Shown here: in pieces, positions 17,343 to 26,110 of the stretch
Layout of the letters: the number at the start of each line of letters is the position of its first letter
Position numbering within the stretch: position 1 is the stretch's first letter
Source of the DNA: a virus
DNA length: 60,656 nucleotides
IMG/VR virus record: IMGVR_UViG_3300049002_000003
Span: 1-60,656 of that record
Direction: 5' to 3' (one strand)
The notes under the pieces: model-generated
What the model was told of the DNA's origin: nothing
What the model saw: the letters and a program-made list of their open reading frames with translations, nothing else
Databases searched by the model: none
Translations under genes and position numbers: made by a program

Positions 17343-18695
17343 CTACTGGTAGATGGTCGGGATGGTGTACGAGCCGGACGCGGTGACCTGCATGACCGCG
17401 CCAGCGGAGCGCTGCCGGGTGCCGGTGCCGAAGCCACGCTGGTAGAACGAGTCGATGAGCGGGTAGTCGGGAGTCTGGCCCTTGACGAGCCGGAGGCCGC
17501 GCAGCGCGGGGTTGGCGTGCTCGCGGATACCGATCGGGTTGTTCAGGTTGTCCGGTCCACCTGTGGCGAAGCCGAACATGTAGCCGGTCGGGATGTAGTC
17601 ATCCTGGATGATCATCCAGTCGCCGTAGGACCCCAGGACCGTGAAGCCCTGGAACGTGGCCGGCAGGCGCTGCCCGACGATGGTCTGCGTCGTGGAGAGC
17701 GTGAAGTCCGGCTGTCCCAGGCTGGGGATGAAGTCGAAGTTGGCGGTGACGGCGTTGTTGTTCACCACGCCGAACCGGAACGCCCTGATGGTGTTCGCGG
17801 CGGCCGGGTTGACCATCAGGATCAGCTGGTAGCCGTTGGCGACGCTGTACCCGTGCTCGTTCAGCAGGGTCTGCATCGTCTCCAGGTCACCTGAGTCCAG
17901 CGTGGCCGCACCCGACGTGACGTAGTGGTTGTGGGTGGTCAGGAAGGTGTTGTTCTTGTACGGCGGTGGCGCGACCGTGCCGACCGTGACGCCGTTCCAG
18001 AACTTGTAGACGTTGTAGGCGTTCTGGTTGATGGTCGCGGTCAGGTTGGTCGAGTTGAAGACCGTCTTCATGACCTTGGTGAAGACGTTGCGGTTGTCAG
18101 CTTCGAGCGCCTGCGCCGCGAGCGCCTGGACTTGCTGGACTGTCGCGTCCGCGAGGAACTGCCACGTGAACCGCGCCGCCAGGTCGTACCAGTCGAAGTC
18201 GTAGCCCATCTGCCAGTAGGCCAGCTTCGTCCGCATGCCAACCGGCTCGCCGTACTCCGTCGCGCGCTCGAAGTCGGTCTGCCCTCCGGACTGCAGAACT
18301 GTCTCGATGTTCTGCGTCACGCGGAACGTCAGGAAGTTGATGAACCGGTCGCGCGGCTCGTTCGCCAGAACGATCGTGCGCTGGAACTCAGCCCACAGGT
18401 CGTTCAGCGGCGTGCCATCCGCGAGCGTCGTCAGGATGTCAGCCGCAGCGTTGTAGCCACCGCTGGCCGCCGCGCCACCGCCGATGCCAGCCCTGATGCC
18501 GAGCCCATCGAAGTCGATGAGCCGCATGCCCTTCTTCGGCCGGATGCTCGAAGCGAAGGCCGGCAGGATCATGTCGACGGCACGCCGGCCGTCACGCCGA
18601 TAGGTCGGCGCGACCGGTCGCATGGCCTTGTGGTCGCGGAGTTCTGCGAGAGCCGCGATGTCCGAAGTAGACGGAGCGATGAGTGTGCTGGTCAT
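17343..18695 (-). CDS. major capsid protein (HK97 fold)
   Basis: The protein has 450 residues with a GAGAGGAGC site. The sequence is soluble and evenly mixed; its N-terminal part includes DGRRAVDMILPAFAS, and late motifs include ILMVNPAAANTIRAFRFGVV and GYMFGFATGGPDNLNNPIG. Length and context (scaffold, decoration, then this gene) are those of an HK97-type capsid subunit. The N-terminal 50 residues could be a processed or ordered arm; no protease gene is visible nearby. Confidence 0.92.
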   Translation of the reverse strand: MTSTLIAPSTSDIAALAELRDHKAMRPVAPTYRRDGRRAVDMILPAFASSIRPKKGMRLIDFDGLGIRAGIGGGAAASGGYNAAADILTTLADGTPLNDLWAEFQRTIVLANEPRDRFINFLTFRVTQNIETVLQSGGQTDFERATEYGEPVGMRTKLAYWQMGYDFDWYDLAARFTWQFLADATVQQVQALAAQALEADNRNVFTKVMKTVFNSTNLTATINQNAYNVYKFWNGVTVGTVAPPPYKNNTFLTTHNHYVTSGAATLDSGDLETMQTLLNEHGYSVANGYQLILMVNPAAANTIRAFRFGVVNNNAVTANFDFIPSLGQPDFTLSTTQTIVGQRLPATFQGFTVLGSYGDWMIIQDDYIPTGYMFGFATGGPDNLNNPIGIREHANPALRGLRLVKGQTPDYPLIDSFYQRGFGTGTRQRSAGAVMQVTASGSYTIPTIYQ

Positions 18696-18707
18696 GTCTC
18701 GCTCCTC

Positions 18708-19079
18708 TCAGGTGGTCCGCGACAGACGGACGACCAGACGGTTGAGTTCGACCATGTGGCCGATGAACTGGTTCGAGCCGGCCGTTGCCGTCAGCAGACC
18801 GGTGGCAACGTCGATGTAGATGGCCTGTCCCGCCGTGAAGGTCGGCACCTCCACGATCTCACCACTAGTCATGGCGTCGATGGGGTCATTGGCCGCGAAG
18901 ACGCGGTCAGGGCAGATGAGCCCGCGATAGGTGCCGAGCGCGCTCGCACCCTGGACGGCCTTCCCAGAGGAGTTCACGGAGATCCCCTGGATGAGACCCA
19001 CGTTCCCCAGGATGACTGCCGCAGCGAGCTGCACCCGGAACCCACCCGTTACCGGGCCATACTTGTCGAACCTGCTCAT
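18708..19079 (-). CDS. capsid decoration protein (DUF2190-like)
   Basis: The protein has 123 residues from ATG 19079 (a GTG one codon earlier is possible). The phrases IQGISVNSSGKAVQG, GEIVEVPTFTAGQAIYIDV and the ending TGLLTATAGSNQFIGH match the beta-barrel decoration family that caps capsid axes. It lies between scaffold and capsid genes. Confidence 0.78.
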   Translation of the reverse strand: MSRFDKYGPVTGGFRVQLAAAVILGNVGLIQGISVNSSGKAVQGASALGTYRGLICPDRVFAANDPIDAMTSGEIVEVPTFTAGQAIYIDVATGLLTATAGSNQFIGHMVELNRLVVRLSRTT

Positions 19080-19099
19080 CACTGTCCCTTCAGGACTGT

Positions 19100-19759
19100 T
19101 TACGGAATGCGGTACCGGCGCCGAAGCTCGTCATCCTTGGACTTCTGGTCGGCTCCTGTCCGCCGGTCACCAGCCCCAACAGCGGCGCCGCTCGCTGGCG
19201 GAGTCGCGCCGTTCGTGCCGGTCTCCTTCACCAGGTACTTCCGCTTCTCCGCAGTGTCCTTGAGGAAGGCACGGACCTGCTTGATGTCGGGCGTACCGTC
19301 GTCGGCCACGGTGATGGTCTGGTCCTTCACCGCCTTGTGCAGCCGAGCCACGATGTCCTCTGGGTCGTGCCACTTGTCGGCGCCCCATTCAGCGTCGGCC
19401 AGCATGGTCCGCTCCAGGCGAAGCATCGCCAGCTGCTCTCGCGTCTGCGCCAATTCGGTTTCCAGAGCCTTGGCCCGCTCAGTGGCCCGGTCCAGTTCCG
19501 TCTTGTCCTTGTCCGCGATTGCCGCTAGCCGTTGCTCGGCTTCCTCGCGCCGCTTGTCGGCCGCAGACAGCTGGTTCTTGACGCGGTCGAAGTCGGCTTG
19601 GCTGAGGGTCGGCTCGGAAGGGGTGCCGGCGCTCTGTCCGGTGTCCGTACCGCCGTCAGTATTCCCAGTATTGCTGGCCGGATCGGTGCCGCCCTGTGCA
19701 CCAGTACCCGTTACCGCATCCGTGGCGCTCTGTCCGCCGGTTGCGCTCTCGCCTGCCAT
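19100..19759 (-). CDS. capsid scaffolding protein
   Basis: The protein has 219 residues. The first 50 residues are Gly, Thr and Ala low-complexity. Residues 55-110 form a charged coiled coil (FDRVKNQLSAADKRREEAEQ), and a C-terminal helix rich in Lys and Arg ends the chain. Coiled-coil centre with flexible ends and position before the capsid gene fit a scaffold that shapes the procapsid. The GGAGGAG site is strong. Confidence 0.85.
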   Translation of the reverse strand: MAGESATGGQSATDAVTGTGAQGGTDPASNTGNTDGGTDTGQSAGTPSEPTLSQADFDRVKNQLSAADKRREEAEQRLAAIADKDKTELDRATERAKALETELAQTREQLAMLRLERTMLADAEWGADKWHDPEDIVARLHKAVKDQTITVADDGTPDIKQVRAFLKDTAEKRKYLVKETGTNGATPPASGAAVGAGDRRTGADQKSKDDELRRRYRIP

Positions 19760-19805
19760 TGTACTCCTCCAACTCGGTCGGGTGCCGTTGGCGGAGTGTA
19801 TCTGG

Positions 19806-20693
19806 TTATGCCGCTATGCCATTAGCACGCAGGAATCCATCAAAGTCCCCACGGTTCATCTTGCGGACGATCTCGTCATCCGAGAGCGACTGCGGGACGA
19901 CATAGCAGAGGCATTGCGGATGCGGCTTTGGCGGTACGTTGAGGGTCGAGAAGACGCCACGGCCCAACCGCTCATGATCTTCATCGGCATACTCGTTGCA
20001 AATGTCTGCCTTTGGGTGTGAGCCGGACAGATTCCATTGCATTCCAGGCACGAATGGCGAGTCGCTCCAGTACGCAACGCTCGCAGAGTGGTACGAGTTG
20101 TTGAGCTCGGTCCGGCCGAGCCGCATAGCTGCATACGACACTCCCCCACGGACGTTGGGGAGGATGAAGCGCCGGACCTCAGCCGCCATCTCGCGCGCAG
20201 ACAGGCCACGGGCTATCCCGGAGTTGATGAGCCGGTCGATCGTCCCGTCCATCAGCTGTGTGTTCCGGTAGACGCTCTGCGCCAAGACAATCTGGTTTCT
20301 ACCCCCAAGCCTGGCAATCGCACGGTCTAGCGCCAACCTAGCCCCAGCACGAGTGCTGTCTATGAGGGCTGACGCGACGTCAGGCGGTAGACCTCGCAAG
20401 AGGCTCTTCAGATCGAAGTCGGCGCCTTCAATCGCCCGGAGCGCAGCACGCCTTTGCCCATCTGTCGTCGCGTGCCCGATGTCATTCCAAAGCGACCGAC
20501 TAATGGCGGCTGCGTGTTGCCGGAAGAAGGCACGGCGCAGGGAGTCGCTGAAGCTACGCGGCGCATCCCGCAGCACGGCGTCTGCCATAGCTCTCGCCGC
20601 GTCATTGAGAAGTCGCCGCAACTCCGCGTCCGTAACCCGCTGGACGCGCAGGTACCGCAACAGAGTCTCGCGCTTGTCCTCTGGTACCGGCAT
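19806..20693 (-). CDS. MuF-like minor capsid protein
   Basis: The protein has 295 residues. The N-terminal 150 residues are helical. From about 185 it reads RGGVSYAAMRLGRTELNNSYHSA and then PHPQCLCYVVP, the His-Pro-x-Cys-x-Cys signature of Mu gpF-like head proteins. These sit near the portal and may be ejected with the DNA. Its neighbours, portal upstream and scaffold downstream, agree. No fused toxin domain is seen. Confidence 0.88.
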   Translation of the reverse strand: MPVPEDKRETLLRYLRVQRVTDAELRRLLNDAARAMADAVLRDAPRSFSDSLRRAFFRQHAAAISRSLWNDIGHATTDGQRRAALRAIEGADFDLKSLLRGLPPDVASALIDSTRAGARLALDRAIARLGGRNQIVLAQSVYRNTQLMDGTIDRLINSGIARGLSAREMAAEVRRFILPNVRGGVSYAAMRLGRTELNNSYHSASVAYWSDSPFVPGMQWNLSGSHPKADICNEYADEDHERLGRGVFSTLNVPPKPHPQCLCYVVPQSLSDDEIVRKMNRGDFDGFLRANGIAA

Positions 20694-20695
20694 GG

Positions 20696-21082
20696 CTAGC
20701 TCGGCGTTGGTGTCGGAGTCAGAGTTGCCTTTTGGATTGGAGGCAGCGGCCCATTCACTCCTGTGCAGCGGTTGTTGTATGCCTGCCTGTTCGCATTCAC
20801 GATCTTCAGCAGAATGGGGTTGGGCGATGGCGGCAACGGGATTGTCGCCAACGCCTCGAAGGAGCCGCAGTCCTTGTCGATGATTCTGTGGAGCCTAGTC
20901 GTCTCCTGCGACTGGTACAGCAGACCAATTCCGCCCACGAGTACGACGATGACTATCGTGGCTATGAACCACCATGTGCGACGCCGCAACCGCAGGTCCA
21001 CGCGCTCGCCTACCTCCACCAACTCATCGATCGAGTTACCGATTGGAGTCTTCCGGATTGGGCTCACCTTGATCTCCCCCAT
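20696..21082 (-). CDS. single-pass membrane protein
   Basis: The protein has 128 residues. A basic stretch (LRLRRRT) precedes one membrane helix (WWFIATIVIVVLVGGIGLLY, about 37-56). The outside part has two cysteines, DKDCGSF and NNRCTGV, and a Pro/Thr tail. The ATG has a very close SD; a GTG at 21067 behind GGGGGAG is an alternative. Position between portal and MuF genes is unusual for a membrane protein. It may be lysis- or exclusion-related, but the sequence does not say. Confidence 0.7.
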   Translation of the reverse strand: MGEIKVSPIRKTPIGNSIDELVEVGERVDLRLRRRTWWFIATIVIVVLVGGIGLLYQSQETTRLHRIIDKDCGSFEALATIPLPPSPNPILLKIVNANRQAYNNRCTGVNGPLPPIQKATLTPTPTPS

Positions 21083-21203
21083 CCTTTCGTTCTATCTGAT
21101 CCGCGCGCTCCGCAACCTCAGCCGACAGTTCCATCAGCTGCTGCGCCCAGCGCCGCATATCTACTCTGGTGTTCTCCACTTCACGCCGAGATAGCCGAGC
21201 CAT
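21036..21203 (-). CDS. small coiled-coil protein
   Basis: The protein has 55 residues, from the ATG at 21203 to the TAA at 21036. It reads MARLSRREVENTRVDMRRWA and then QQLMELSAEVAERADQIERK, a heptad-like charged helix. It overlaps the membrane protein gene by 47 bases and follows the holin-like gene closely. Natural amino-acid use and heptads argue that it is real. The function is unknown. Confidence 0.6.
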   Translation of the reverse strand: MARLSRREVENTRVDMRRWAQQLMELSAEVAERADQIERKDGGDQGEPNPEDSNR

Positions 21204-21208
21204 GCTGC

Positions 21209-21481
21209 TCACCTGCGATCATCCAGGATTGTGACTACTCGATTCATCACCCGATTGGACTCAACCATCGCTGGAATGACGCTCTCGCGCAACTCTCGGT
21301 TCAACGCCTCAGAGTCTTCCTGCGCCTTGTCGCGCTGCGCTTTGAGGTCAGCAACAGTCGTCTTGGCGAATGCGATAAGCACCGCGCAAATGACGCCTAC
21401 TGCGCCGAGGTTGATCAGCGGGCCATAGTCGCCTAACCCACCGTCGGCTGCGGCGGCTAACCGCGCCATTGACTCCAACAT
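21209..21481 (-). CDS. holin-like membrane protein with coiled-coil tail
   Basis: The protein has 90 residues from ATG 21481. One hydrophobic helix (YGPLINLGAVGVICAVLIAF, residues about 19-38) is followed by a highly charged coiled coil (LKAQRDKAQEDSEALNRELR) ending in ILDDRR. The layout resembles XhlA/haemolysin-type or one-pass holin-like proteins. The lysis holin proper is at 60234-60497, so this may instead anchor assembly or act as a second lysis helper. Confidence 0.65.
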   Translation of the reverse strand: MLESMARLAAAADGGLGDYGPLINLGAVGVICAVLIAFAKTTVADLKAQRDKAQEDSEALNRELRESVIPAMVESNRVMNRVVTILDDRR

Positions 21482-21512
21482 TGGTTCCCCCAATCCAGTT
21501 TTGGTTGTTATA

Positions 21513-21734
21513 TCAGTCTGCGAGCTTAGTGCCGGCCGGCGCTTCGGTACCCGGCATGTTGAGCCGGTCGCCAGGCTCGATGGTGAGCGTGAGCTCCTTC
21601 GGCTCTCCCATGTCGCGCCAGTCGTCGGCCGACATCTGGAAGGACGTCTTGCCGTCGGTCTGGTTGAAGTACGCGGTGTCACCGATTGCTCGATGCAGCC
21701 GAACGATCCTCTTGCTACGCGCCAGTCGAGGCAT
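21513..21734 (-). CDS. small hypothetical protein after portal
   Basis: The protein has 73 residues from ATG 21734, which follows GGAGCG. It starts RLARSKRIVRLHRAIGDTAY and continues FNQTDGKTSFQMSADDWRDM, then LTLTIEPGDRLN, a small beta-rich domain with a basic N-terminus. It overlaps the portal gene by 20 bases. Such short proteins behind the portal are common in actinophages. I do not know the function. Confidence 0.65.
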   Translation of the reverse strand: MPRLARSKRIVRLHRAIGDTAYFNQTDGKTSFQMSADDWRDMGEPKELTLTIEPGDRLNMPGTEAPAGTKLAD

Positions 21735-23280
21735 TTGCGGTCGCTCCATTCGTTGCCGGGGTTGTGCCATTCAGAGTTGCGTCAGCGCGCGCCGCGAATG
21801 GGTCTGCGGCGGTCGGGTCGGAAGCGGCAGGAGTAGCCGACGCGGCAGCAATCTCCTCTGGTGTCATATCGAACCCGAGTTCATGGATCTGGCGGACGGC
21901 CCAAGGCAGCAGCCCAGGAATCACGCCCACTACCGACAAGATGTCCTTGAGCGCGCCGCTGATGTTTGGCGGTAGCTTCGAGCCGAGCGTTGGTACCACG
22001 AGTGCTGTCGGCAGGTTGATCTGCTCATATGCGGACAACCAACCGCGCGCCAAGTCGAAGAACATCTGGGTATGCACATCCGTGACAATGCGGTCCTTCT
22101 TCGCAGCGCTGGCGAGAATGGGACCGAGTTGCATGATCAGGGAGATGCCCGACTCCGCCACGGCGACGTCAACCTTGCCGGCCGCCGCATCGGTCGCGCC
22201 GCTCGCTTCCTTGATCGAGTTGATCAGGAATGCCAGGTGATCTTGGTATGGGTCTAGGTCCTTCACGCCGGTGACCCGGTTGAATGACGAGCCGGTCTTG
22301 AGCTCAATCACGCGACCAGGGCCGAGCTTCCACGACGTCGGCTTCCCTGTGGTCTCATCCCGGGGTGGGCCGCTGTCGGTCGCATACACGCCCAAACCTT
22401 CGAGCGCCAGCGCTAGGTCTTCATCGGACACGCTCTGATTGATGGCCGCTATCACGGTCTCGAAGCCGCGTAGCTCGCTGGAGCCGTACGGGTCGCCTGG
22501 TGTCTCGAAGTTGGGCAAGTGGTAGACCGGCAGCGCTGTGATCTGCGCCGGTAGCGCGGTAGCTGACAGCACCTTAAGTGGCTTCTTCTTTGGGTCACCC
22601 CAGTCGTCCAGCTTCCATATCCCCAGCTGGGAGAAGATGGCCTGGTTGGCGCCGTCTGGGTCATTGAGGGGGTCTGGGCCTTTGCTGTAGCGCTGGACCT
22701 TCAGCCGGACGTCGTTGCCATCTGTGATCTGCTCGATGATGTCGACGCCAATCACACGGTCCACGTCATCCGGATGCGTGATCTTGAAGAATGACCCAGG
22801 ATCAAGCGGCAGAATGGAGATCCGGGAGCCGGCCGGCTTCAGCGGGTTGGCCAAGATATGCCAGCACCAGTCGCCTCGAATGAGACCGAACAGCTTGTTG
22901 GCGTCGAACTTGCTGAGGAAGCGCTCACGCGAGAACAGCTGAGTGAAGGCAGCTTTCGCCAGAGCCAACTCCGTATCGGGCGCCGATAGCGGGTCCACCA
23001 TCCAGTCAAACCCGGTCGCAACATAGCGGTCCATGGTGTTGATCAGGGTCCGCGCTGTCGGAATATAGATCGGCCGCGCACCAGAGCCGCGCTGGATGAT
23101 CTTGAAGGTGTCCGGCACGTTCCAGTAGATCTGCTCATACACCTGGTACGCATCAAGCCTCTGCTGATCGAGGCCGGTCAAGTAGCTCCGCGCGCCACCC
23201 TGCGAGAACTTGGTGCCCAAGAAGTCTCTGAGCGTCGAGTACGGCGTCAGGATAGGGAGCAGCTGGGTCGGTGCCGTCAC
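21715..23280 (-). CDS. portal protein
   Basis: The protein has 521 residues from the GTG at 23280, which has an ideal AAGGGAG site; a TTG at 23322 is much less likely. The sequence has the portal-family rhythm: YQVYEQIYWNVPDTFKIIQR, STARTLINTMDRYV-like stretches, and a long helix region near LDPYQDHLAFLINSIKEASG. The tail is low-complexity Ala/Thr/Asn. The portal forms the dodecameric DNA gate and motor dock. It lies directly after the terminase large subunit. Confidence 0.9.
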   Translation of the reverse strand: MTAPTQLLPILTPYSTLRDFLGTKFSQGGARSYLTGLDQQRLDAYQVYEQIYWNVPDTFKIIQRGSGARPIYIPTARTLINTMDRYVATGFDWMVDPLSAPDTELALAKAAFTQLFSRERFLSKFDANKLFGLIRGDWCWHILANPLKPAGSRISILPLDPGSFFKITHPDDVDRVIGVDIIEQITDGNDVRLKVQRYSKGPDPLNDPDGANQAIFSQLGIWKLDDWGDPKKKPLKVLSATALPAQITALPVYHLPNFETPGDPYGSSELRGFETVIAAINQSVSDEDLALALEGLGVYATDSGPPRDETTGKPTSWKLGPGRVIELKTGSSFNRVTGVKDLDPYQDHLAFLINSIKEASGATDAAAGKVDVAVAESGISLIMQLGPILASAAKKDRIVTDVHTQMFFDLARGWLSAYEQINLPTALVVPTLGSKLPPNISGALKDILSVVGVIPGLLPWAVRQIHELGFDMTPEEIAAASATPAASDPTAADPFAARADATLNGTTPATNGATANASTGA

Positions 23281-23327
23281 GGCAACTCCCTTTCGCTTCG
23301 GTATTTGGGGGTTGGCCCGCAATCCTA

Positions 23328-24794
23328 CTAGGCGGCCATGTCCGCTTCGCTGACGCGCGAGCCGCTGTCGTCTGCCGGCTCACCGAAGTAGCCGATGAAG
23401 AACCGGCCAAGCGCCTCAGGGCAGTGGTCGTCCTTCTTCATGGGCGCCTCAGGAACCTCTTTGCCAGACTCTGCGGCCTCTTGCGCGCTCTTGGGGTAGC
23501 GGTAGTCATTCATCTCACGAATGGTGTTCAGACACTTCCGCGCTACCAGTAGGCGCGGCAACTTCTCCGGGTGCCCATCCTCCAGCCAGGCGTTCCTGGG
23601 CTTTAGTGCGGCCCGAATCAGGCGGAGCCGTGGCCGGAGCTCACCCCCGGTACCGCCCGACGCATTGATCTTCAGGTAGTTCTCCAGCGCCTTCGTGTCA
23701 CCAGGAGAGGCAGGGTCTGGGTAGAACGTCCGGACCGACTGCGGCGCCAGCTGTCGCTCCTGTAGCTCCATGGCGACTTCGTCAATGGTCAGTCCGCTCT
23801 CGTACATCTCATCGATCACATATACGTTGCCGTGGAAGTCGACTTGTATCAGCAGCCAAACAAATGGGTTGGTGAAGCCATAGTCGCACGCCGCGAACAG
23901 CGGCCATTCCGGGTTGTACCGCAGATCCCTTACGTGCATCTCCTCATCGAAGTCCTTGAACACGCGACCAGCGAACTCGGTGAACTTGGCAGCGATCTCC
24001 TGGTTGAACGTCTCGGTCGACAGGTCCAGCAATTGCGAGACGATCTCAGGGTCCACCCCTGAGTCGGCCACTATCTGCGGGGAGAGAGCGCCGGAGCGGA
24101 TGGCATCAGACACCATCTTGATGCCCTTGAGGGTCGCGCCTTTCGGATAGATGATGTTGTTCCGCCACGACGGCATACGCCATGACTCCCACTCATCGTC
24201 TACTTCGGACTGTCCACGCAGCCACAACTCATAGAACCAGTTCTTGCCCTCTGGAGTTGAGCTGAATAGGCTCCAACCCCGGTAGTCCGCCAGCATCGGC
24301 CGGATGTACTTGGTCCAGGTGACCTGCTTCTGCTTCGCGGCCTCCGCCATGATGACGCCGTTGAGCCCTTCGCCCACGAGCCGCTCAGGGTGCTTCGCGG
24401 ACTTCGCCATAACGATGAACTTGCCGCCGTACATCGACAATGCCATGTCGCCGTCGTGCGGGTTGTTGTACGTCCCAGGCCTGTCAAACGGCGCGTCTTG
24501 GGCCCTGAGAGCGTCGTACAGCACCCTGAACTCTTTCTCTGAGTCCGTGTACTCAGGACCCACGATCCAGAACTCTCGGCGCTTCCCAGTCTCGATGAGG
24601 CGCGGCTCCATCAACTTGGTAGCAGCGCTCTCCCGCAACAGGACATGGCCGCCTACTACCGACTTGCCGAGCCGGCGCCCAGCAGCCACGACCTTGTTGC
24701 GTGTCCGACTGCGATAGATGGGCCGCTGCCCGGCGTGCGGGACGTGGCCCGCCTTCCTGAACAGCAACTCTTGGTTGAGAGCGAGCCGACTCAT
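23328..24794 (-). CDS. terL: terminase large subunit
   Basis: The protein has 488 residues. The Walker A variant GRRLGKS is at 39-45, Walker B ends at Glu151 (GVIMAEA), and the coupling motif SSTP is at about 178-181. The nuclease half begins with ACDYGF (Asp304), has YPDPASPGD further on and KKDDHCPEALG near the end, the acidic residues of the RNase-H-like nuclease. The start overlaps the small subunit stop as ATGA. The ATPase packages DNA and the nuclease cuts it. The fold cannot by itself tell cos from headful packaging. Confidence 0.96.
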   Translation of the reverse strand: MSRLALNQELLFRKAGHVPHAGQRPIYRSRTRNKVVAAGRRLGKSVVGGHVLLRESAATKLMEPRLIETGKRREFWIVGPEYTDSEKEFRVLYDALRAQDAPFDRPGTYNNPHDGDMALSMYGGKFIVMAKSAKHPERLVGEGLNGVIMAEAAKQKQVTWTKYIRPMLADYRGWSLFSSTPEGKNWFYELWLRGQSEVDDEWESWRMPSWRNNIIYPKGATLKGIKMVSDAIRSGALSPQIVADSGVDPEIVSQLLDLSTETFNQEIAAKFTEFAGRVFKDFDEEMHVRDLRYNPEWPLFAACDYGFTNPFVWLLIQVDFHGNVYVIDEMYESGLTIDEVAMELQERQLAPQSVRTFYPDPASPGDTKALENYLKINASGGTGGELRPRLRLIRAALKPRNAWLEDGHPEKLPRLLVARKCLNTIREMNDYRYPKSAQEAAESGKEVPEAPMKKDDHCPEALGRFFIGYFGEPADDSGSRVSEADMAA

Positions 24795-25435
24795 GCCGGC
24801 TCGGCTTGCTCGCCGGACTGCTCGTCATCCATCTGGAACGTGACCTCTTCGACCGTCTCATCCCACTTGTTCGCCACGATTGCCCGGATGACCTCAGGCA
24901 CCTTCCCGTACACGCGCTCGATGAGAATGTTGGCAGCGCGGAGCCGGACAGCCTCATCGGTGTACTGCGAGAAGGCGAGCTTCGCTACCACTTTGATGGC
25001 GAGCTTCCCGAACTTGGCGAACTCGCCTTCACCACGCCGCAATAGCTCGCTCTGGAACAGCGCCTGGAACTTGCGATTGAGCTCCGGCGGCCGGCCTGAG
25101 AAGTCGCCATCTCGCGTCCGGCATTGCCGCCGAGCTAGCTCCTCATCGTCCAGATCTTGCATGGTTAGCTCGCCATCCAGAAGCATCTGCCACCGGCTCC
25201 GCGAGTTGTCAATCCCAAGTGCGGCCTCTTCTGCCTCGCGCTTCTTCCGCGCTGCGATCCGGGCGCGCCTTTCCTCCAAAGCCCTTTTCCTACCGGCCTC
25301 GAATGCTGCTGCATGTTCGGGCGAGCTAGAGCCACCAGCTCGCCTATTCGGCCGCGTCTTCGTCTTCGCAGGAGGCACTATGCTAATGACTGAAGCTTCA
25401 GCAGCCGGTCTTTGGGGACGCTTGCGATCGGCCAT
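24791..25435 (-). CDS. terS: terminase small subunit
   Basis: The protein has 214 residues. The N-terminal 65 residues are basic and disordered-looking. Residues 75-190 are helical, with LLDGELTMQDLDDEELARRQ and VRLRAANILIERVYGKVPE, the latter close to the DNA-binding/oligomer region of several actinophage small terminases. The C-terminus is acidic (MDDEQSGEQAEPA), suitable for contacting the large subunit. The GGAG sits only three bases before the ATG. It is the first recognised gene of the late operon. Confidence 0.82.
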   Translation of the reverse strand: MADRKRPQRPAAEASVISIVPPAKTKTRPNRRAGGSSSPEHAAAFEAGRKRALEERRARIAARKKREAEEAALGIDNSRSRWQMLLDGELTMQDLDDEELARRQCRTRDGDFSGRPPELNRKFQALFQSELLRRGEGEFAKFGKLAIKVVAKLAFSQYTDEAVRLRAANILIERVYGKVPEVIRAIVANKWDETVEEVTFQMDDEQSGEQAEPA

Positions 25436-25490
25436 GTCTCCATTCCAATCCGAAAGATGTCAAGTTGGAAGGAGTCTATCTGCCGATGGG

Positions 25491-25670
25491 CTAGATAGCA
25501 CTCAGGCCAGTAGCCGGGTCAATTGCATCAGGGTCGTCCGGCGAGGTACGCACAGCCATGCCTATGCGCTCGCTCTCGGTCGGCTCATGGTCGCTGTCCT
25601 GAATGAGACCAGGCCCACCACCATACTCGGTGGGCCCGACCGCATTGTCTTCTCCGAATGGTCCGCTCAT
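25491..25670 (-). CDS. small acidic hypothetical protein ahead of terminase
   Basis: The protein has 59 residues, from the ATG at 25670 to the TAG at 25491. It reads MSGPFGEDNAVGPTEYGGGP and is rich in Asp, Glu, Gly and Pro, with no fold I can suggest. No clear Shine-Dalgarno precedes the ATG, which lies about 15 bases after the end of the GGNNN array. It may be a leader peptide of the late operon. Confidence 0.45.
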   Translation of the reverse strand: MSGPFGEDNAVGPTEYGGGPGLIQDSDHEPTESERIGMAVRTSPDDPDAIDPATGLSAI

Positions 25671-25683
25671 GCGGTAAGCCTAA

Positions 25684-26110
25684 CCGCACACCGCAGCAGA
25701 CCCATGCCTTACCAGAGCCGTACCGAACCGAGCCGTAGCACCGCTTACCAACCCAAACCTCAAACTGCCGTACCGGGCCTACCCTCACCACACCTTGCCT
25801 CGCTCGGCCCAGCACCGGTCGTCCACACCACACTGTTCCACGCCGAGCAGAACCTAGCCGATCCCAGAAGAGCCATTCCACGCCAGCCCCAGGCTTAGCA
25901 TTCCGACCCGACCATTCCACACCTTTGCACACCATACCGAGCCAGACCGGTCCAAACTCCGCCTTGGCACCCCATACCATTACCAGACCTGACCATGCCC
26001 ATCCTGTCCGGGCCGGTCAACGCCAGTCCGTGCACGGGCTTAGCCACCCAGACCTTACCAGACCAATCCCGGGCACGCCATACCGCGCCTTCGCTAGCCC
26101 TGCATATCCG
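25684..26110 (-). repeat. GGNNN pentad array, late-operon leader
   Basis: On the minus strand a GG recurs every 5 bases, for example GGTCT GGTAA GGTCT. On the plus strand CC falls at positions equal to 3 modulo 5 in 24 of 33 slots between 25748 and 25908 by hand count. The register slips by one, then returns from 25983 to 26098. There is no long exact repeat and no believable reading frame. The array ends just before the small gene ahead of terS, so it would lie in the 5' leader of the late transcript. Confidence 0.85.

Noticed and set aside
17925-20021. Plus-strand frame of 698 codons across capsid, decoration and scaffold genes
   Set aside because: It spans three well-supported minus genes and their gaps, with Arg/Val/Asp shadow composition; it results from high G+C at third positions.
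25585-25980. Minus frame through the GGNNN array
   Set aside because: A 5-nt period gives mixed Gly/Val/Trp/Arg text in any open frame; no folding pattern, no ribosome site.
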